From Dioscorea cayenensis subsp. rotundata (lineage: Eukaryota; Streptophyta; Magnoliopsida; Dioscoreales; Dioscoreaceae), in assembly GCF_009730915.1 (NCBI RefSeq), contig NC_052472.1:558001-622000 (forward strand): 64,000 bases of DNA. The letters run 5' to 3'. This document shows positions 59,070 to 64,000 of this stretch, piece by piece; position 1 is the first letter of the stretch, and every line of letters starts with the position of its first letter. The notes beneath the pieces were generated by a model. It did no database searches. It was not told the origin of the DNA and was given only the letters and a program-made list of their open reading frames with translations. The position numbers were made by a program, and so were the translations under genes.

Positions 59070-60600
59070 AAACATTTGGAACTTTGCAGGATCTTACACA
59101 CCTCCCACAATAGCCACATCTGGGCTCAAAGGAATACATTGTTGATATAGTGCTAAGAGCTAGGAGAAACATCTGAGATCAAAGAGACACCAAAAAATGG
59201 GGCCTCATAGAAAATGGAATTTACACTTACATAGTTAAATCTGGTACAATTTCTTAAATGATGGCTACCTCTAGTGTGAAGTTACTTAAACCATTTGGAA
59301 GGGTGATTGCTTGAGGAAAATAAACCTCTTTGTTTGGCTAGCATGGAAGAATTAAATTCTTCCATTCGATAATCTAGCAAAATGTGGGTGTAATAAACTT
59401 CCAACAACTACTTGTGTTGTTTGCCACATGGACCTTGAGTTAGTAGACCACTTGTTATGTACATGCCCTTTTGTCACACGAATTTAGAACCACTTTGGAC
59501 AATTTTTGTGTTAGCACCACCTCCCATCTTCACTAAATGGGCATTCATTTCACTGTAAATGAGGGAAAGTCAGGAAGTGAGGGAAGTACCACCTCTCTGA
59601 AGTGGGGGGAAGTGATATCACTTCCAAGACTTCCGTGTTCATTTGTCAGAAAGTGAGAATGGAACCGAAGAATTTAGGTGTTAGATGAAGTTCTATGAGT
59701 TCAAAAAAGATTTTAGAAGTGAAAAGAAGTTGGTTCTTATAGATTGAGTCACTTCCCCCCACTTTAGTAAAAAAAATACTGAAGTGAGCTTAGTTCAAAA
59801 TCCACTTCAGTCAGAAGTGGGGAAAGTGCCACTTCCCCCACTTTAGCACAAATGAACACCAGAAGTGGGGAACTCAGATCACTTCCCTCCACTTTCCCTG
59901 AAATGAACGCCCCCTAAGTGAAGTTTGGAACTTTTGGAGATCTCAGATCAATCCCCTAACAAGGAAATATGGGATCTCATCACACATGCTATTATATGGT
60001 TTATTTGGCTTGAGCAGAATGCATGAATTTTTATAGCTATTACATTACCACCTTGCTCTAGTATTCAAAAAACTGATCATACTTTACTAATGTGGTGGAA
60101 TGCAACTTAAGAAGCAAAAAAAGGATAAAGTTGGAAGACTCGATCACAATTGTCAAGCGCGGTCTAGAGTTGCTTGGCTATCATACGGAGGGAGCGACTG
60201 ACCACGAAGAAGACCTGACCCTCCCAAACACCGGCCAAACGTAGAAGGTGTGTTTCTTGAGCTCGCCATAGGGAACTTCCTTTTGTCCCCCGGAGGAAAA
60301 CCTTCTTAGGGTTTCCTTTCTTGTTTCCTTGTGTGTTTTTTTGTTCCTTTGTACTTCCATCCTTTGTGGGATTTCTTCTCCCCTTTATGTGTGTTGTATT
60401 ATGGCTTGTATCCCTTTTTTATTATGTAACTTTTCTTCTTTTATTTGTAATGTACTGAAGCAGAATTGCTTATCTCTATTCTCGGCACAAGTATTATCTA
60501 TGATATTGTTCAAATGAGCAAAGTGGGTCGCATATGGGAGGTGTTGTATTCCTCCTCTCCAAGATTGCATTGTAAAGGGATTTATTAGCTTGGTTTAATT
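59070..60600 (+). mobile_element. LINE 3' part (zinc-binding region and tail), interrupted by a MITE
   Basis: The plus strand reads KINLFVWLAWKN, then DNLAKCGCNKLPTTTCVVCH and LVDHLLCTCPF, the Cys/His zinc-binding module of LINE ORF2, with stops. The reading resumes after the MITE at 59537-59914 (EVWNFWRSQINPLTRKYGIS). The 3' UTR extends to about 60600; the exact end is unclear. Confidence 0.6.
59537..59914. mobile_element. PIF/Harbinger (Tourist)-like MITE, 378 bp
   Basis: Ends are ATGGGCATTCATTTCA and, in reverse complement, GGGGGCGTTCATTTCA (13 of 16 match), flanked by TAA on both sides (59534-59536 and 59915-59917), the target duplication of this superfamily. The interior is built of repeated GAAGTGGGGGAAGTG-like words and their complements and is non-coding. 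Confidence 0.7.
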
Positions 60601-60780
60601 CCTAAAAATTTTTTTGGGATGCATGCGGTAGGGTTTTCATCGCCTCATATGACGCCTGACCGAGTTAATAAATTTTTAGGTGATTGATAAGCCATCATAA
60701 CTGGTGTATCACCCTACTTACCTGTGCTTTAATAAGGTGATGCTTGTCATCTTTGTCCCAAAAAAAAAACAAAAAATTAA
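60600..60780 (+). repeat. SINE-like repeat, 3' part
   Basis: It shares AATAAATTTTTAGGTGATTG, the AAGCCATCATAACTGGTGTA segment and CTTGTCATCTTTGTCCC plus an A-run with the other copies of this family. Confidence 0.45.
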
Positions 60781-60934
60781 CATATGTATATTTGTCTATT
60801 TATGTCAACAATTGAGGAGTAGACAGAGGTTGTGTGTGTTGGTTTGTCATATTATTAAAAAAAAATTAGTATTTACTCATTTCCCATCAAAAAGTTGGAT
60901 TTTATACTTATTATATATATATATATATTTGACA

Positions 60935-61110
60935 AAGGTGACAAGTGACTCCCACAAAGGGGTTATCAAAGGGATAGGCAAATACAGTGGTGCACAAGTT
61001 ACGATAACTTAACTGCCCACTAGGGATTTACCATATAGGGCGGGCTAACACCCGAATCAAAGACTCATTGCCATATGTGCCCAAAATAATATATTAGGGA
61101 CCACAAATCG
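60935..61110 (-). repeat. SINE-like repeat, minus-strand copy
   Basis: On the minus strand it reads CTAATATATTATTTTGGGCA, then GTGTTAGC, and ends TGGGAGTCACTTGTCACCTT and TGTCAAA; these match segments at about 37759-37780 and 37895-37930. Confidence 0.55.
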
Positions 61111-62850
61111 ACAGTGATAAACATTTTCCGAACAACCTCTCTTGCTAATATCTCACCACTCCTATCGTTTTTCCTGGACTGTTCAAGCTCTCAAAATGAC
61201 CTAAAGATATGGACACTATATAGTAACAGGCTTTTCTTTGATGTAGGGATGCGTAATCCTCCAAGCCCATTTTTCTGAATACTGGTTGTCCAAGCAAGAT
61301 TACCCTATTCTATTGGTTGACTTGTGATGACAAAATCCTTACCTTGGTGATGAGGACATCACTCCCATGCCAACTACACCACCTACGGATGATAATACTT
61401 TAGCTGGTATAGAAGAGGAAGCATATCAATGAACATTTACATGAAACCGTGGTAAACAAATCCAAAACCAGGTGAACGCTAACTTAAGCTTATTCTTAAA
61501 TTATATTGAAATGGTGGTATTTCCAATTTCTTCTACCTTAATTGTACTTAGGTGTACCGGAAGTGAGGACATAATTCTAGACTTAGTCAAACAAGAGAAT
61601 AGTAAGAGAGAAGCATGTGGGCCTCACACTCACATGCACGTCCAAGAAGAAAACTGTGCATATCTTCGCTGGCCAAAATATCTTTTTCCTAAACAAAGGG
61701 AAATGTGGGCTTCAAACAAAGGGAGATGTGGTTTCCTTTTATGACAAATCAGCCCAAAATATCTCTTTCCTAAACCAACCCAATTTATGAAAAGAAACAA
61801 AATCAAATCCCAGTCAACCAGGAAATCAAGTATTTCAAGATTAAGAGTAGAGAGATTCGCCTGTCATCTTCACGTGCTACAGTACCCCACGAGATACTAT
61901 TCCCATATTTAGATTGATTTTCTAGACAATATTATTTCCCTATTTTAGATTGTTTTCCTAGAAAATTTTTATTTCTCTATTTTTAAATTGATTCCTTAGC
62001 CAATTTTAATAAGATAGATTTTTGTATCCCAAGTTTAAGTTGGCTATAAATAGACTTGTACCTTCTCTTTTGAATGACGGAACTTTGATTATTATTCACA
62101 AAATAAGAGTTTTCTTACTACCATTGTTCTTGTTAGTTCTCCCGGATTCAAGAGAGGAAAGTTTTCGCTTTCTCCTAATTTGTGCTCCATGCTTCCGGGC
62201 ATTTTGTGTGGATTAATTTTCGGTTTATTGTTCTATGATTGTTCGGACAGCGGGTCTTAGTTCTTGAAGCTTTAGATCGTTTCTCCCCAATGTACGGATC
62301 ACATCCATCCCCGACTGTTCGCAGCTAGTCATCACTCAACCTAGATCCTACTCCGTGAAGATTGGTCCATCATCTAGGCCTCCTTCTTCCTCACCAAGTT
62401 GGAGCCTATCCTTTGGACAATCTCTCGAAGAGAGGTTGCAACACACATTGCGCTATAGACACTTGAATGATATTTTTATAAAAAAATCTTTGTAAAATTT
62501 TATTGCTTTGCTCTTTAATATTTTACAAATTATTTTATATAGTTTTTTTGGCAAAAGTCAATTGTTTGGCGAGTTGATTTTTTTTTATAAATTAATATAT
62601 AAAGTCTAAAAATATTATAGTTTTAGACAACCATATTTATAATTTTTTTTGTTTAACCTTTTGACATTTAATAAATTGGTTATATAGTAACAATTTTTTT
62701 TTTTTGTAAAATTTATTGTTCGACAACTTGATTTTCTAATAGTATATATATGCTTTTAAAAAAAGTATCAGTTTTACTTGTCCTATAAAAAGATTTTTAT
62801 CTCCCTTTAAAAAAAAATTGGCACCCCTAAAAAAAATTTCTGGCTCCGCC
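61111..62850. mobile_element. Unclassified, probably LTR-retrotransposon-derived
   Basis: The stretch 61850-62460 looks like an LTR: TATA box in GGCTATAAATAGACTTGTAC (about 62043), then a leader-like region of higher GC. I cannot fix its ends. No gag or pol frame is seen on either side. 62465-62810 is AT-rich with T-runs. Confidence 0.35.
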
Positions 62851-63290
62851 CCTAATTTAAGGGATCTCCTTATGAGAGCCATCTTATGGAATATTTGGTT
62901 TGAAAAAAATAGAAGAATTTTTAAATCCCTTGTGCTTCCTCACTTTTCAATCATCATTAAAAGTATGCATATGCTTCTCTTTTGAATTTTTGCAACCTGT
63001 GACACCCAACCCTGCTTCCCAAGAAAGTCACTTCAGAAACTCAAACTCTCCCTAGATTTCATGAGCGCAAAATTAGAAGACCTTTCTGGCACCATCACCC
63101 CAGTCTCGAGTGGAGTGAGCCACTCCACTTCGACAGATGACTAGGACATCTGTTACAACACGGTGGTCTTTGTCTGCTCATCTGTCTCTTCTCTTGTTTT
63201 TGCTTACTTTTTAGTTTGTTTGTAAAGGCTAACATCACTTATGGTGACTACTTCCCTATTTTGCTTTGTCCTCATATTTCTTTGTACTTC
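62850..63290 (+). mobile_element. LINE 3' fragment
   Basis: The plus strand reads LRAILWNIWFEKNRRIFKSL, the usual end of plant LINE ORF2, then an untranslated tail to about 63290. 5'-truncated. Confidence 0.55.
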
Positions 63291-63344
63291 TTTTTATTTA
63301 TGTTGTCTTTTTGTGTGTTTTCTTTTTTGGTCATTCACTTTTTT

Positions 63345-63720
63345 TTTTCTTTTTTGAAAAAAGTGGATAAACCACAAATGCATTAAAAAGAACGGGAGCC
63401 AAGTACAAGGGAGCAACAACAACCAGAACCAAAAATAAATAGGACAGGGTGCTGAGTCATCAGGAGTGAAATCTGGACTGAAACAAAGCAAAGGGATAAC
63501 GACAACAAAACAGACAAAGGAAGTAGAACGACGGAAGAAAAGCTGGCTCACGAGTGCTTGCCAGTTAGGGCAGTGCAACCCAAATTAACGTGGCGCCATC
63601 AGGGGGTTATCGAGCTCACTTGCCGGAGCTGGCACGTTGGGGGGTAGGAGAGGTCCTTGATCCCACAAAAACGAGATGACGTTTAATTGTCTAGAGGGAC
63701 TCTACAAGGTGGTGCCCAGT
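63345..63720 (-). mobile_element. Short LINE 3' end
   Basis: The minus strand ends ATTTGTGGTTTATCCACTTT followed by TTTCAAAAAA and A-rich DNA, an exact match to the family hairpin. About 370 bp of 3' UTR and ORF2 end are present. Confidence 0.65.
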
Positions 63721-63769
63721 CGATGTAGGGGCTGTATTAACCCAAGCAATGAGTAAAATTAATAAATAA

Positions 63770-63830
63770 AATGAAATGAAATGGCTTTATCCACCCTCTT
63801 TAAAGAAAATAAATAAATAAATTAAAGTAA
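63770..63830 (+). mobile_element. LINE 3'-end motif
   Basis: ATGGCTTTATCCACCCTCTT followed by A-rich DNA resembles the plus-strand 3' end; the upstream source is unclear. Confidence 0.4.
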
Positions 63831-63837
63831 AATAAAA

Positions 63838-64000
63838 TTGGTGGCTATAATTCCTTCCCTTAGCTCAATGTTTACTCATGCCCTTAGCTCCAAGATTCTG
63901 GTGGGGGTTCCTCTGGGGGAGTTTGGAAGTAAGTGTAATCTTCATTATGCTGATGATCTCCTAATTATGACCACGGGAGGGCTTGAGGATCTCAGGATTA
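63838..64000 (+). mobile_element. LINE reverse-transcriptase fragment running off the window
   Basis: The plus strand reads SMFTHALSSKILVGVPLGEF, then NLHYADDLLIMTTGGLEDLR, the catalytic YADD block, open to the window edge. Confidence 0.75.

Noticed and set aside
1-64000. CRISPR arrays, operons, Shine-Dalgarno sites, phage genes
   Set aside because: Intron-containing plant nuclear DNA; the tandem repeats lack the repeat-spacer pattern.

Overview
The window is nuclear DNA of a flowering plant. The genes are split by GT-AG introns, the intergenic DNA is very AT-rich with many (TA)n tracts, and the repeats are plant L1-type LINEs, LTR retrotransposon remnants and MITEs. GC-rich first exons (the EngB-type and VQ genes) suggest a monocot, possibly of the yam type, but that is inference. 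All calls were made by eye, with no database search.

Layout. 1-2417: first exon of a BSD-domain gene (minus), head-to-head across about 0.5 kb with 2418-5629, a complete four-exon EngB/YsxC-type GTPase predicted to act in an organelle; its third intron holds a solo LTR and a 67-bp tandem repeat. 6604-7098: single-exon VQ-motif protein (minus). 10924-12692: two-exon LCAT-like acyltransferase/phospholipase (minus). About 14.5-21.2 kb: a nearly full-length but decayed LINE. 24261-24758: a small plant protein of unknown function with an unusual repetitive pyrimidine-rich leader. 27917-32008: a 14-exon ROF1/FKBP62-like immunophilin (three FKBP modules plus TPR). 34138-52939: three tandem serine carboxypeptidase-like (SCPL) genes of the acyltransferase-like clade, each with the same 14-exon structure. 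Only the third reads through in frame; each of the first two carries a single extra A next to a splice donor, at different exons. 44.9-49.9 kb (between SCPL copies 2 and 3) and 53-64 kb are retroelement graveyards.

The main signals beyond gene content are: the decay of two of three SCPL paralogues by similar +A lesions, one of which puts a retained intron in frame; a LINE family whose 3' ends carry a small hairpin sequence (GTGGTTTATCCAC), present at about ten places including a 34-bp insertion with a perfect 13-bp target-site duplication; a dispersed SINE-like repeat family; and two solo LTRs with exact 5-bp target-site duplications. Comparing SCPL copies 1 and 2, with their flanks, allows several insertions to be dated relative to the gene duplication. 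I found no clearly new biochemical system; the genes belong to known plant families.
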